64,000 bases of DNA, from contig CAJFUJ010000061.1 of assembly GCA_904420185.1 (NCBI GenBank), positions 53,017 to 117,016 on the forward strand. Reading direction: 5' to 3'. The position numbers were made by a program, and so were the translations under genes. Below are positions 52,994 to 61,451 of the stretch, piece by piece. The notes beneath the pieces were generated by a model that worked only from the letters and a program-made list of their open reading frames with translations, had not been told where the DNA came from and ran no database searches. Numbering within the stretch: position 1 is the stretch's first letter; each line of letters starts with the position of its first letter. This stretch comes from an uncultured Butyricicoccus sp. (GTDB taxonomy: Bacteria; Bacillota; Clostridia; Oscillospirales; Butyricicoccaceae).

Positions 52994-54187
52994 ATGCAAA
53001 CATATCAATTTACAGCGGTTTTATTCGGTGGGTTTGAAGTGCAGATGAATGGCATTGTCATCAGCCAGACACTGGCGCGTGCGCCGAAAGCCAAAAGCCT
53101 GCTAGAATATCTGCTGTATTGCCGCCGGGTCGTGCCGATGGAAGAACTGTTCCAAATTTTTTGGCCGCAGGGGAAGAGCCCGAAAAATGCGCTTAAGGTT
53201 CTCATTCACCGGCTGCGCACCGCACTCATCCAGGGTGGCGTGCCAGAGAATATTGCGTGCATCGTGCAGCGGCAGGGCGGCTATCAGTGGAACCCGGCGC
53301 TGGACACCCAAACCGATGTGGAAAATTTCGAAAAGTGCTACCAGGAGGCTATGAGCGGCAAGGCCGGGCGGGAGCTGCAAGCCGAACGCATCCGCTTGGG
53401 GCTGGGGCTGTACCGCGGTCGCTTTTTGGATGGGTCGGAGCTGTGGATGGAGGCCCCATCTGCACATTTTTATAGCGCATACCATAAAATGGCGCAACAG
53501 TTGTGCACCTTCTATAAAGAAGAAGGACGGACACGGGAATCAATCGAGTTGTGCCGTGCGGTGCTTCGGCACGACGAACTGGACGAAATGTTCAATTACG
53601 AGCTGCTGACCGGCCTGCTGTCCTGCGGCCGGGCAGGCGACGCCCGCGCGCAGTATGAGCGCCTGTCTGAGCGGTATTATGAAAAATTGGGGGTGCAGCT
53701 GCCCGAAAGCCTGCGCAGATTGCAACAGGAGATACAAAACGCAAAGGATGCCATGGAAATGGATATCGACAGCATCCGCGACAGCCTGGAGGAAAAAACG
53801 CCCGAGGCCGGCGCATTTGTATGCGAATATCCAATTTTCCAGGAGCTGTACCGCATTGAGGCCCGCTGCCTGGAGCGCTATGGCGGCCGGATCTTTCTGG
53901 GGCTGCTGCGGCTGCAAGCACCTGGCCATAAACAGATTCCGCAGCCGGTTCTGGAAACTGCAATGAAAACGCTGATGGAGACCGCCCGGGCTTCGTTGCG
54001 CAAGGGCGATATCCTGGCCCAGTTTAGCGCGTCGCAGTGTGTGTTGTTGTTGCCCACCGTGACCTATGAGAGCGGGCGGGCGGTGCTGATGCGCATCCAA
54101 GAGCGGTTTTCGCGCCTGTGTTCCCCCGAAAAGGTGACGGTGGACGGTAAGCTGCGGCCGATCCGGCCCATCAAAGAAGTTGTTTAA
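52994..54187 (+). CDS. BTAD-domain (SARP-like) regulator with degenerate GGDEF-like tail
   Basis: A 397-residue cytosolic protein. An N-terminal winged helix (FTAVLFGGFEVQMNG, KNALKVLIHRLRTAL, QRQGGYQW) is followed by a bacterial transcriptional activator domain of TPR-like helices (LGLGLYRGRFLDG, HKMAQQLCTFYKEEG, CRAVLRHDELDEMFNYELL). The C-terminal 120 residues look like a diguanylate cyclase fold (LRKGDILAQFSASQCVLLLP, where GGDEF is replaced by SASQC). No cyclase activity is expected. The start at 52994 has GGAGGAGAGGG upstream. It lies 0.3 kb before the efflux operon, which it may control. Confidence 0.75.
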   Translation: MQTYQFTAVLFGGFEVQMNGIVISQTLARAPKAKSLLEYLLYCRRVVPMEELFQIFWPQGKSPKNALKVLIHRLRTALIQGGVPENIACIVQRQGGYQWNPALDTQTDVENFEKCYQEAMSGKAGRELQAERIRLGLGLYRGRFLDGSELWMEAPSAHFYSAYHKMAQQLCTFYKEEGRTRESIELCRAVLRHDELDEMFNYELLTGLLSCGRAGDARAQYERLSERYYEKLGVQLPESLRRLQQEIQNAKDAMEMDIDSIRDSLEEKTPEAGAFVCEYPIFQELYRIEARCLERYGGRIFLGLLRLQAPGHKQIPQPVLETAMKTLMETARASLRKGDILAQFSASQCVLLLPTVTYESGRAVLMRIQERFSRLCSPEKVTVDGKLRPIRPIKEVV

Positions 54188-54209
54188 TCCGTGTGGATAG
54201 AATAGAAAG

Positions 54210-54255
54210 AAACCCTGAAACCGCATCGTAAATGGGCGGTTTCGGGGTTTTCTGA
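54210..54255 (+). terminator. Terminator after the BTAD regulator
   Basis: A 15-bp stem with one wobble pair (54210-54224 with 54236-54250), then TTTTC. The rest of 54256-54370 is AT-rich with no gene. Confidence 0.75.
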
Positions 54256-54306
54256 ATTGAACACGAAAATTTTGAGATTGTTGTGGGAGTTTTCCAGATC
54301 GGCTAA

Positions 54307-54317
54307 GAGAGAAATAA
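54307..54317 (+). promoter_or_regulatory. Shared 11-mer upstream of the efflux operon
   Basis: GAGAGAAATAA, identical to 52879-52889. It is 59 bp upstream of the efflux -35 element. Confidence 0.35.
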
Positions 54318-54375
54318 TTTTAAAATAGTAAATTTATTGATAACTTAAAAGATTGTAAAGGACGGCCGCAGGCGG

Positions 54376-54405
54376 TTGACAGCAGCGCGGACTGCGCCGT
54401 ATAAT
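54376..54405 (+). promoter_or_regulatory. Promoter of the RND efflux operon
   Basis: TTGACA (54376-54381), 18-bp spacer, TATAAT (54400-54405), both consensus. The predicted start is near 54412, just before the palindromic operator. Confidence 0.85.
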
Positions 54406-54422
54406 AAAGAAGGTTGCACCCG

Positions 54423-54440
54423 CCCGACCGGTCGGTCGGG
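54423..54440. promoter_or_regulatory. Palindromic operator, probably for the operon's TetR repressor
   Basis: CCGACCGGTCGG (54424-54435) is a perfect palindrome, and CCCGACC (54423-54429) repeats inverted as GGTCGGG (54434-54440). It lies 11-28 bp after the predicted transcription start, a position that would block elongation when bound. Confidence 0.7.
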
Positions 54441-54478
54441 TACGATTTGGTTTACTGGCTTAGAAACGGAGGTACCCC

Positions 54479-55831
54479 ATGATAGCAAAAAAATTGACTG
54501 CTCTGCTGCTAGCCGGTGCAACAGCAGTCGGCCTGACCGTCCCGGCGGGCGCCATCTCTCCTACAGGCGCCACAATGTTGCTGACAACCGGCGCCATGCG
54601 CGCTATGACCGAAGCAGGGCTGGAAAACAACGGCGTTTCCACCACCCCGCCCGCACAAGATGGCAGATCGATCGGCTTTTACGGTTTGGAGGAAACCGTG
54701 CGTACATACAACCAGACCATCCAGGGTCTCAAGCGGACCCTGGCCAGCGTCGGCTCGACCGACGTAGTGGGCCCCATCGAGGACCAGATCTGGAACTACC
54801 AGATTCAAAATAGCAATCTGCAAGCGCAAATGCAAAGTTATGAAGCGTCGGCAAATGCTTTGGAAGATCAGTTGAATGGACTGGGTAATGAAGGCAGCGA
54901 AAGTTTGAGGGCGGCCCTCAATGCGCAGATTGAGCAGATGAACAGACTTGCATATAGTGCGGAGCAGTCCATCGCGGCCAATACGGCGATCATCAACGGG
55001 CTGGAGGACTCCAAGGACGACGCCCCGGCCGACCTGGCCGATACCTACGCCACCACTGAAAAGCAGGTGGAGAACACAGCCAACCAGATCGTCATGGGCG
55101 CGCAGACCCAATACATCACGCTGTGCTCGCTCAATGACAACGTCGCGGCGCTCGACCGCACCATCGCGGCTATCGACCGGCAGATCCCGGTCATCGAAAA
55201 GCAGTACGAAATCGGCATGGCTTCGGCCCTGGACGTGGAAACCATCAAAAACCAGCGCGCGACAGCGGTGTCGAGCAAGACCACGCTGGAAGCCCAGATC
55301 GCCTCACTGGAGAACAGCCTGTCCTTGACCCTCGGCAACAGCGCGGGCACGACCGTCCATGTGCAAAAGGTGCCCGAGGTCAGAGACTACGACCTGCGGC
55401 AGATGAACTATGAAAAGGACCTGGAGGAAGCCAAGGACAACAGCTACACCATCTGGCAAATGCGCGATGCGCTGCGGCAGGCTTCCAATGATTATGAGGA
55501 CAGCGTGACCTCCACCCTGGATGCCTACAACGCGGCGAAGATCAATTTGGAAGCCGCACAGGAACAAGTGGAGAATGATTTCCGCGACATTTTTAACGAC
55601 GTCACCGAAAAACGGCGGCTGCTCGACGCGGCTGAGGACGATCTGGCGCTGGCCGAAACCAATTTCCAGGTGTCCGAGGTACAGTACGACCAAGGAATGA
55701 TTTCCCAGTTGGAGTACGAAAATGCAAAGGATACACTGGAAACCGCGCGCGCGGCCGTGACAACGGCGGAAACCAATCTTTTCATCTCGTACAACACCTA
55801 TAATTGGGCCAAACGCGGTGTCATGCAGTAA
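54479..55831 (+). CDS. TolC-family-like exported coiled-coil protein
   Basis: A 450-residue protein with a signal peptide (MIAKKLTALLLAGATAVGL, cleavage near AGA) and long helical segments. Duplicated TolC-like motifs occur at EKQYEIGMASALDVETIKNQ and NFQVSEVQYDQGMISQLEYE. No lipobox is present. Relatives in Gram-negatives form outer-membrane channels; in a single-membrane Firmicute it may form a periplasm-like wall-spanning tube or a shortened channel. The ribosome site is GGAGG. It is the first gene of the efflux operon and lies 27 bp before the adaptor. Confidence 0.82.
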   Translation: MIAKKLTALLLAGATAVGLTVPAGAISPTGATMLLTTGAMRAMTEAGLENNGVSTTPPAQDGRSIGFYGLEETVRTYNQTIQGLKRTLASVGSTDVVGPIEDQIWNYQIQNSNLQAQMQSYEASANALEDQLNGLGNEGSESLRAALNAQIEQMNRLAYSAEQSIAANTAIINGLEDSKDDAPADLADTYATTEKQVENTANQIVMGAQTQYITLCSLNDNVAALDRTIAAIDRQIPVIEKQYEIGMASALDVETIKNQRATAVSSKTTLEAQIASLENSLSLTLGNSAGTTVHVQKVPEVRDYDLRQMNYEKDLEEAKDNSYTIWQMRDALRQASNDYEDSVTSTLDAYNAAKINLEAAQEQVENDFRDIFNDVTEKRRLLDAAEDDLALAETNFQVSEVQYDQGMISQLEYENAKDTLETARAAVTTAETNLFISYNTYNWAKRGVMQ

Positions 55832-55858
55832 AAATAGGACAAACGGAGGATCGGTAAA

Positions 55859-57190
55859 ATGATACAGACCAAACGGCTGGCGGCGCTCTGCCTGGCGGGC
55901 AGTATGCTGCTGCTCAGCGCTTGCGGTACGAACGGAGATGGGAGTTCCTCAGCGGTGGGGGACGGAACCCAATCGACAGCAGTGGAAGTGCAGACGGTGG
56001 CACAGGGTGAAATGGCGGCTTCCAACACCTTGGCCGGGCAGGTCCAGGCCGCTGAGGCGGTGCAGGTGTTCCCCATGCTCTCCGGGCTGGTGGAGACGCT
56101 CAGCGTCGCTGAAGGCGATACGGTCACGCGCGGGCAGACCCTGTTCACCGTGGACACCTCGACGGTCACTTCCACGCTGAGCGCCTTGCAGCAGAGTTAT
56201 AGCGCCACCAAGTCGGCCACCGACCAAGCCATTGCAAGCGCCCAGATTGGAGTTGAAACCGCCCAGCTCGGGGTGGAAAGTGCCCAGCTCAGCGTGCAAA
56301 ATGCCCAGAGCAGCGCTGAAAATGCCCAGCTCGCCGTCGATCAGGCGCAGACCGCGCTGGACAACGTCAACGCGCTGTTTGCGGTAGGTGCAGCCTCCAG
56401 CCAACAGGTAACCCAGGCTGAGCAGGGGCTCCAGCAGGCGCAAGCGGCCTTGCAGCAGGCTCAGACCGGTGTGCAGCAGGCCCAGGCTAGCGTACAGTCA
56501 GCGCAAGCCGGCGTGCAGCAGGCCCAGGCCGGTGTGCAGCAGGCCCAGGCGTCCCAGCAGTCCTCGCTGGCCCAAATCCAGGCTTCCATTGACCAAATCC
56601 AGGCCCAAGCTGCCCTGGGTACAGTGACCGCCCCGGTATCCGGCCGGGTGACGGCGGTCAATATTACGTTGGGCAGCATGGCCGCGCAGACCTCGCCGGC
56701 TGTGATCATCGCCGAGGACAACGCGCTGGTGATCTCGGTGTTCACGAGCGAGAATGTGCGCAGTGGCTTGCAGGTGGGCGACATTGCCGACGTGGTCATG
56801 GAGTCGGTGTCCCCGGACCCGATGCAGTGCTCCATCCGCACGATTTCCGAAACCGCCGACGCACAGACCAGCTTGTATGAGGTCACCTTATACATCCCCG
56901 AGGGAATCGAGCCGGCCATCGGCGCCTTTGCGGACATCACCTTGTACACCGACCGGCGGAACAGCACCATCCAAATCCCCACCGAGGCGATTTTGACCGA
57001 CGGTGAGGAGCAATATGTCTTCGTAGTGGACGGCGACATGGCAAAGCGCGTGGTTGTCTCCACCGGCTTGGTCGGCGACGGCGTCACCGAGATTACAAGC
57101 GGCCTTTCGGGTGGCGAAACGCTTGTGACAAAGGGACAGAGCTACCTATCCGACGGTTCTATCGTCCGGATTGTCGGCGGGGAGGAATGA
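55859..57190 (+). CDS. RND efflux membrane-fusion protein (lipoprotein)
   Basis: A 443-residue HlyD/AcrA-type adaptor. It has a lipoprotein signal (lipobox LLLSAC, Cys at 22), a lipoyl-like half (QVFPMLSGLVETLSVAEGD and VTAPVSGRVTAV), and a long alpha-hairpin rich in Ala/Gln (AQ-x-x-VQQAQA units) whose repeats are visible in the DNA near 56230-56580. A beta-barrel and membrane-proximal domain follow (IQIPTEAILTDGEEQYVFVV). Adaptors link the pump to the outer channel. The gene precedes the pump by 1 base and is part of the operon. Confidence 0.92.
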   Translation: MIQTKRLAALCLAGSMLLLSACGTNGDGSSSAVGDGTQSTAVEVQTVAQGEMAASNTLAGQVQAAEAVQVFPMLSGLVETLSVAEGDTVTRGQTLFTVDTSTVTSTLSALQQSYSATKSATDQAIASAQIGVETAQLGVESAQLSVQNAQSSAENAQLAVDQAQTALDNVNALFAVGAASSQQVTQAEQGLQQAQAALQQAQTGVQQAQASVQSAQAGVQQAQAGVQQAQASQQSSLAQIQASIDQIQAQAALGTVTAPVSGRVTAVNITLGSMAAQTSPAVIIAEDNALVISVFTSENVRSGLQVGDIADVVMESVSPDPMQCSIRTISETADAQTSLYEVTLYIPEGIEPAIGAFADITLYTDRRNSTIQIPTEAILTDGEEQYVFVVDGDMAKRVVVSTGLVGDGVTEITSGLSGGETLVTKGQSYLSDGSIVRIVGGEE

Positions 57191-57191
57191 C

Positions 57192-60100
57192 ATGAAGACA
57201 GCGGCGTTTTGTATCCGGCATCGCGTCACAACCATCATGGTCTATGTTATGGCTGTTGTGTTTGGCGTGATGGGCTTTACCTCCCTTCCCCTGGCGCTGA
57301 TGCCGAACATCGAGCTGCCCATGGCCATTGTCATGACAACTTATGCGGGCGCGGGTCCGGAAGAGATTGAAAACCTGGTGACCGAGCCCATCGAGGCCGC
57401 GTGCGCAAGCGTGGCCGGTATGGATGAATTGCAGTCGCAGTCGAGCGAAAATGTGAGTACGGTCATGATTACCTTCACCGATAGCACCGACCTGGATGAA
57501 GCGTTGACCGACCTGCGCGACCGGGTCGATCAGGCCAAGTCCGGCTTGCCTGACGGCGCGTCCGATCCTACGGTCATGAAGATGGACATTAACTCCATGC
57601 CGGTTGTAATGATCGGCCTGCGCGGTGCCAGCTTGTCCCAGTTGCAGCAGGTGGCCGAGGATGACATCACCCCGACGCTCGAACGCATCGACGGCGTGGC
57701 TTCGGTCACCGTATCCGGCGGCTATGACAACGAGGTGGTCATCCAGACCCGCGCCGACCAGATGAGCGGCTACGGCCTGAGCATTTCGTATATTTCGCAG
57801 ATTTTGGCGGCCGAAAATGTCGCCATCCCGGCCGGCGAGGTGCAAAACGGGCAGCAGTCGCTGACCGTGCGCACGACCGGTGAGTTTGAATCGGTGGCGG
57901 ACATTTCCGACGTCCTGCTGCCACTGCCGACCGGCGGCAACGTCCGCTTGGGCGAGGTGGCTGACGTGTCCATGCAGCCCACCGAGCAGGATACCATCGC
58001 CAAGATCGACGGCGAACCATGCGTCATGATCTCGGTGATGCAGCAGTCGGACGCCAACACGGTCGAAGTGGCCGACCGGGTCAAGGCCCAGCTCGACCAG
58101 ATGACCGCCGAAAACCCGACGCTCAACTGGTCGCTGCTGATGGACCAGTCAGACTACATCAATCTGTCGGTCGATTCGGCCATTCAGAACATCGTGCTTG
58201 GCGTCATCTTGGCGGCGCTGGTGCTGCTGGTCTTTTTGCGCGACATCAGCGCAACCTTGGTCATTTCGATTTCCATGCCAGTGTGCATTATCGCGGTTTT
58301 CCTGGTGATGAATGCCTTGGATATCACCATGAATATGATGAGTCTGGGCGGCCTAGCCATGGGTGTGGGCATGATCGTAGACAACTCAATTGTTGTGCTC
58401 GACAATATTTTCCGGTACCGCGCAGACGGGTTTAGCCGGTGGGATTCGTGTACCAAAGGTTCCGCTGAGGTTTCGCTGTCGATCACGGCCGGTACGCTGA
58501 CAACGGTGGCGGTTTTCCTGCCCATTGGTTTGGCTGGCGGCATTTCGGGCATGATGTTCCGCGAATTTTCGATTACCATTTCGTCGCTGCTGCTGGCGTC
58601 GCTGTTCATCGCGCTGACGCTGGTGCCGCTGCTTTGCTACATCTTGCTCGACCGCGGCAAAGAAAAGCGCCGTCTGACCAGTGCGCCGGGCGACATCGCT
58701 GACCGGCCTATGATGCGCGGTTACCGCCGCATCCTCAAGCTGTTTATCACCAAGCGGTGGATCGGCGTATTGGTGTCGGTGGGGCTGGTGATTGTCTTTA
58801 TCCTGACCATCGGGCTTGCCGGCTTTGAGCTGATTCCAGAGATGGACCAGGGACAGGTTTCGGTAACAGTGGAAATGCCGGTCGGCTCGGAGCTGGAGGA
58901 AACCGAGGAAATCACCGACCGTGTGGCCGACATTGCGATGGAGACCATTCCAGAGTTGGAAAGCCTGTATTATACGACGGGTGGCACCTCGATGCTGGGC
59001 GGCAGTACATCGTTGACCCTTGACGTCGGCTCCAAACAGGACCGTGAACGCAGTACCCAAGAAATTGTCAGTGCGCTGCGCGACGACCTTGCAGACATTG
59101 CAGGGTGTGAGCTGACTGTGGAGTCATCTAGCACGGTCAGTATGTCGTCCGGGGGCGCGGTATCTATCTCGCTGCGCGGCGATGATTACGATTTGCTGAC
59201 CGAAACCGGCGACCGGTTGGTGGAGGCAATCGCGGCACTGCCCGATGCGATGGACGTACAGTCCTCGGCTGCCGAGCAAACCGCGCAAGTGGACATCACC
59301 CTCCGGCGCACAACGGCCGCATACTATGGGCTGAATGCTTCGACCATCGGCTCTGCCGTGCGCAGTGAGCTGGACGGTTCGGTGGCCACGACCCTCAAGG
59401 TGGACGGCGAGGAGATCGACGTCAGCGTTCGGGGCGACAGCCGCTCGGGTGACAGCTTGGACGCTTTGCGTGCGGTGGCCATTCCGCTGAATACAGGCGG
59501 TTCGGTGCCGCTCAGCGCGGTGGCCGATGTACAGGTGGTGCAGGCTCCGCAGGAGATTGCCCGTGATAACCAAAGCCGCACGATTACGGTCTCGGCCGAT
59601 AGCCGTTCGGATGATGCGGTGACCTTTAACCAACAGGTAAACGAGATTTTGAATGGATTCCAGCTGCCCGACGGCGTGGAGATCCAAACCGGCGGCGAAA
59701 TGTCGGATATGGTAGAGTCGTTCACCACGCTCATGCAGGCGCTGATTGTCAGCCTGGGGCTGATCTATTTCATCCTGGCCAGCCAGTTTGAATCGTTTAT
59801 CATGCCGGTCATTGTGATGATGATTTTGCCGACCGGCCTGCTTGGCTCGCTGTTTGGCCTGCCCTTGACCGGCAACCGCATTTCCATTGTCGCCTTTATC
59901 GGCGTCATCATGCTGGCCGGCACGGTGGTCAACTCGTCGATCGTATTGGTTGACTACACAAACACCCGCCGCGCCCGGGGCGAAGATAAGAATACAGCGC
60001 TCTTGAACGCTTGCCCGCGCCGTGTGCGCCCGGTGCTGATGACTACTCTGACCACAGTTTTGGGCATGGTCCCCATGGTAGTCAGCCAGGGCGAAGGCTC

Positions 60101-60320
60101 GGAAATGATGGCGCCCATGGCCATCGTGATGATCACCGGTATGATTGTTTCGACCATTGTCACCCTGTTCTTCACGCCGGTGTACTATTCGCTGATCGAC
60201 AGCCTGTCTGAGCGGTTCAAACGCCGCCGGAAGGATGAAGATGGATCAAATCCACCGGATGGACCGTCCGCGCCTGAGGCCCTTCCGGAAGCAAAGGAGG
60301 GGGAACCGGCGCATGTCTGA
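57192..60320 (+). CDS. RND-family efflux pump (AcrB/HAE1-like)
   Basis: A 1042-residue pump with 12 helices and two large extracytoplasmic loops. It starts CIRHRVTTIMVYVMAVVFG. The helix-4 relay is GMIVDNSIVVLDNIFRY, with Asp-Asn where AcrB has Asp-Asp. Helix 10 has GTVVNSSIVLVDYTNT, with Asn in place of the AcrB Lys. This pattern is common in HAE1-like pumps of Firmicutes. Likely substrates are hydrophobic drugs, fatty acids or peptides. The start at 57192 has GGGGAGG upstream. A TetR gene overlaps its end. Confidence 0.95.
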   Translation: MKTAAFCIRHRVTTIMVYVMAVVFGVMGFTSLPLALMPNIELPMAIVMTTYAGAGPEEIENLVTEPIEAACASVAGMDELQSQSSENVSTVMITFTDSTDLDEALTDLRDRVDQAKSGLPDGASDPTVMKMDINSMPVVMIGLRGASLSQLQQVAEDDITPTLERIDGVASVTVSGGYDNEVVIQTRADQMSGYGLSISYISQILAAENVAIPAGEVQNGQQSLTVRTTGEFESVADISDVLLPLPTGGNVRLGEVADVSMQPTEQDTIAKIDGEPCVMISVMQQSDANTVEVADRVKAQLDQMTAENPTLNWSLLMDQSDYINLSVDSAIQNIVLGVILAALVLLVFLRDISATLVISISMPVCIIAVFLVMNALDITMNMMSLGGLAMGVGMIVDNSIVVLDNIFRYRADGFSRWDSCTKGSAEVSLSITAGTLTTVAVFLPIGLAGGISGMMFREFSITISSLLLASLFIALTLVPLLCYILLDRGKEKRRLTSAPGDIADRPMMRGYRRILKLFITKRWIGVLVSVGLVIVFILTIGLAGFELIPEMDQGQVSVTVEMPVGSELEETEEITDRVADIAMETIPELESLYYTTGGTSMLGGSTSLTLDVGSKQDRERSTQEIVSALRDDLADIAGCELTVESSSTVSMSSGGAVSISLRGDDYDLLTETGDRLVEAIAALPDAMDVQSSAAEQTAQVDITLRRTTAAYYGLNASTIGSAVRSELDGSVATTLKVDGEEIDVSVRGDSRSGDSLDALRAVAIPLNTGGSVPLSAVADVQVVQAPQEIARDNQSRTITVSADSRSDDAVTFNQQVNEILNGFQLPDGVEIQTGGEMSDMVESFTTLMQALIVSLGLIYFILASQFESFIMPVIVMMILPTGLLGSLFGLPLTGNRISIVAFIGVIMLAGTVVNSSIVLVDYTNTRRARGEDKNTALLNACPRRVRPVLMTTLTTVLGMVPMVVSQGEGSEMMAPMAIVMITGMIVSTIVTLFFTPVYYSLIDSLSERFKRRRKDEDGSNPPDGPSAPEALPEAKEGEPAHV

Positions 60321-60900
60321 AATACGGGAAAACCGGCGCAGTGAGATTTTGCAGGCAGCTTGCAAAGAATTTTCTGAAAAGGGGTTTGCAGGTGCAAAAA
60401 TTGAGGATATTGCACACCGGTGCGGGATCGGGAAGTCCACTGTGTATGAATATTTTCCGTCCAAAAGCGACCTGCTGGAGGAAACCGTGGACTGGATCAT
60501 CGGCCGCGTGACCGTTGATGTGGAGCGGATGATGGAGGGGACCGGCAGCTTCGCAGAAAAAGCGCGGGCGTATCTGCTGTATATCTGCCGTCTGATGCAC
60601 AAGATGGGACACGGGTTGCTGTATATGTATGGCGACCACACGTATGGGGATAAACAAATCCTGAGCATTCTGCAAAAATGCACGCAATTGTTTTTGCAGC
60701 GGATTGTAGAAGCGGCGACCCAGGCTGTCCAGTATAGCCAACAAACAGGCGAGCTGCGTGGCGACATTGCGGCAAAGGAGATTGCCATTTTGGTGATCAC
60801 CTTGCCCTCGCCCCTGCTGGCCGAGCAGTTGGCGAACGGTGACACGGAAAGTGTGGACCATATGGTCGAGCTGCTGCTGAACGGCTTTGCTGCAAAGTGA
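60313..60900 (+). CDS. TetR/AcrR-family transcriptional repressor
   Basis: A 195-residue regulator. The N-terminal helix-turn-helix has RSEILQAACKEFSEKGF, then AKIEDIAHRCGIGKSTVYEYFPSKSD split as usual; the ligand domain is helical. The start at 60313 has AAGGAGGGGG upstream and overlaps the pump stop by 8 bp. It is the last gene of the TolC-MFP-RND operon and most likely binds the palindrome at 54423-54440, giving feedback control. Confidence 0.9.
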   Translation: MSEIRENRRSEILQAACKEFSEKGFAGAKIEDIAHRCGIGKSTVYEYFPSKSDLLEETVDWIIGRVTVDVERMMEGTGSFAEKARAYLLYICRLMHKMGHGLLYMYGDHTYGDKQILSILQKCTQLFLQRIVEAATQAVQYSQQTGELRGDIAAKEIAILVITLPSPLLAEQLANGDTESVDHMVELLLNGFAAK

Positions 60901-60937
60901 TCCTGGCGCGCAAAATGCGTCAAGCGGGTTTTTGTGA

Positions 60938-60966
60938 TTGACAAACAGTCCAAAACAAGGTACGCT
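60938..60966 (+). promoter_or_regulatory. Promoter of the thioesterase gene
   Basis: TTGACA (60938-60943), 17-bp spacer, TACGCT (60961-60966). Confidence 0.7.
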
Positions 60967-60998
60967 AAAGAAAACCGTTAGAAACGAGGAAAACAGCT

Positions 60999-61394
60999 AT
61001 GCTTACAAAAGGTATGAAGGGCCAAAAGGAGCTGGTGGTGACCGAAGACCTGCTGGCCAACCGGGTTGGCAGCGGCCTGGTCGCGGTCTATGCAACCCCG
61101 ATGATGATTGCCGGCATCGAAGGTACGGCAGCTGGTTCGGTGGCCGATGCACTTGAGCCGGGCAAGACCACGGTGGGGACGCAGATGAACGTCAGCCATG
61201 TGGCAGCGACACCCGCAGGCATGAAGGTGCGGTTTGAAACCGAGCTGACCGACATTGCCCCAAACGGCAAAATTTTGACCTTCCAGGTGGCCGCCTACGA
61301 TGAAAAGGGCCTGATCGGCGAGGGGACCCATCAGCGCGCCATTGTGGACAAGGAACGCTTTGAGGCCAAGGCGCAAGCCAAACTCCAGGGATAA
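60999..61394 (+). CDS. Hotdog-fold thioesterase (FlK-like)
   Basis: A 131-residue protein similar to fluoroacetyl-CoA thioesterase-type hotdog proteins: MKGQKELVVTEDLLANRVGS start, then VYATPMMIAGIEGTA, GTQMNVSHVAATPAGM and GEGTHQRAIVDKERF. The Thr, Glu and His positions seen in FlK-type catalytic triads (AT, IEG, SHVAA) are present. In most bacteria such proteins act as general acyl-CoA thioesterases. The ribosome site is ACGAGG. It is a single-gene unit with its own promoter and terminator. Confidence 0.85.
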   Translation: MLTKGMKGQKELVVTEDLLANRVGSGLVAVYATPMMIAGIEGTAAGSVADALEPGKTTVGTQMNVSHVAATPAGMKVRFETELTDIAPNGKILTFQVAAYDEKGLIGEGTHQRAIVDKERFEAKAQAKLQG

Positions 61395-61400
61395 ACAAAA

Positions 61401-61441
61401 AGGACCTGCCAAGGAAATCTCCTGTGGCAGGTCCTCTTTTT
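61401..61441. terminator. Bidirectional terminator between thioesterase and RNase R
   Basis: AGGACCTGCCA (61401-61411) pairs with TGGCAGGTCCT (61425-61435), with T-runs on both strands. Confidence 0.9.
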
Positions 61442-61451
61442 GGTTTGGAAA

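Noticed and set aside
60313..60900. Start of TetR at 60235
   Set aside because: The earlier frame lies in the end of the RND gene and has no ribosome site; AAGGAGGGGG precedes 60313.
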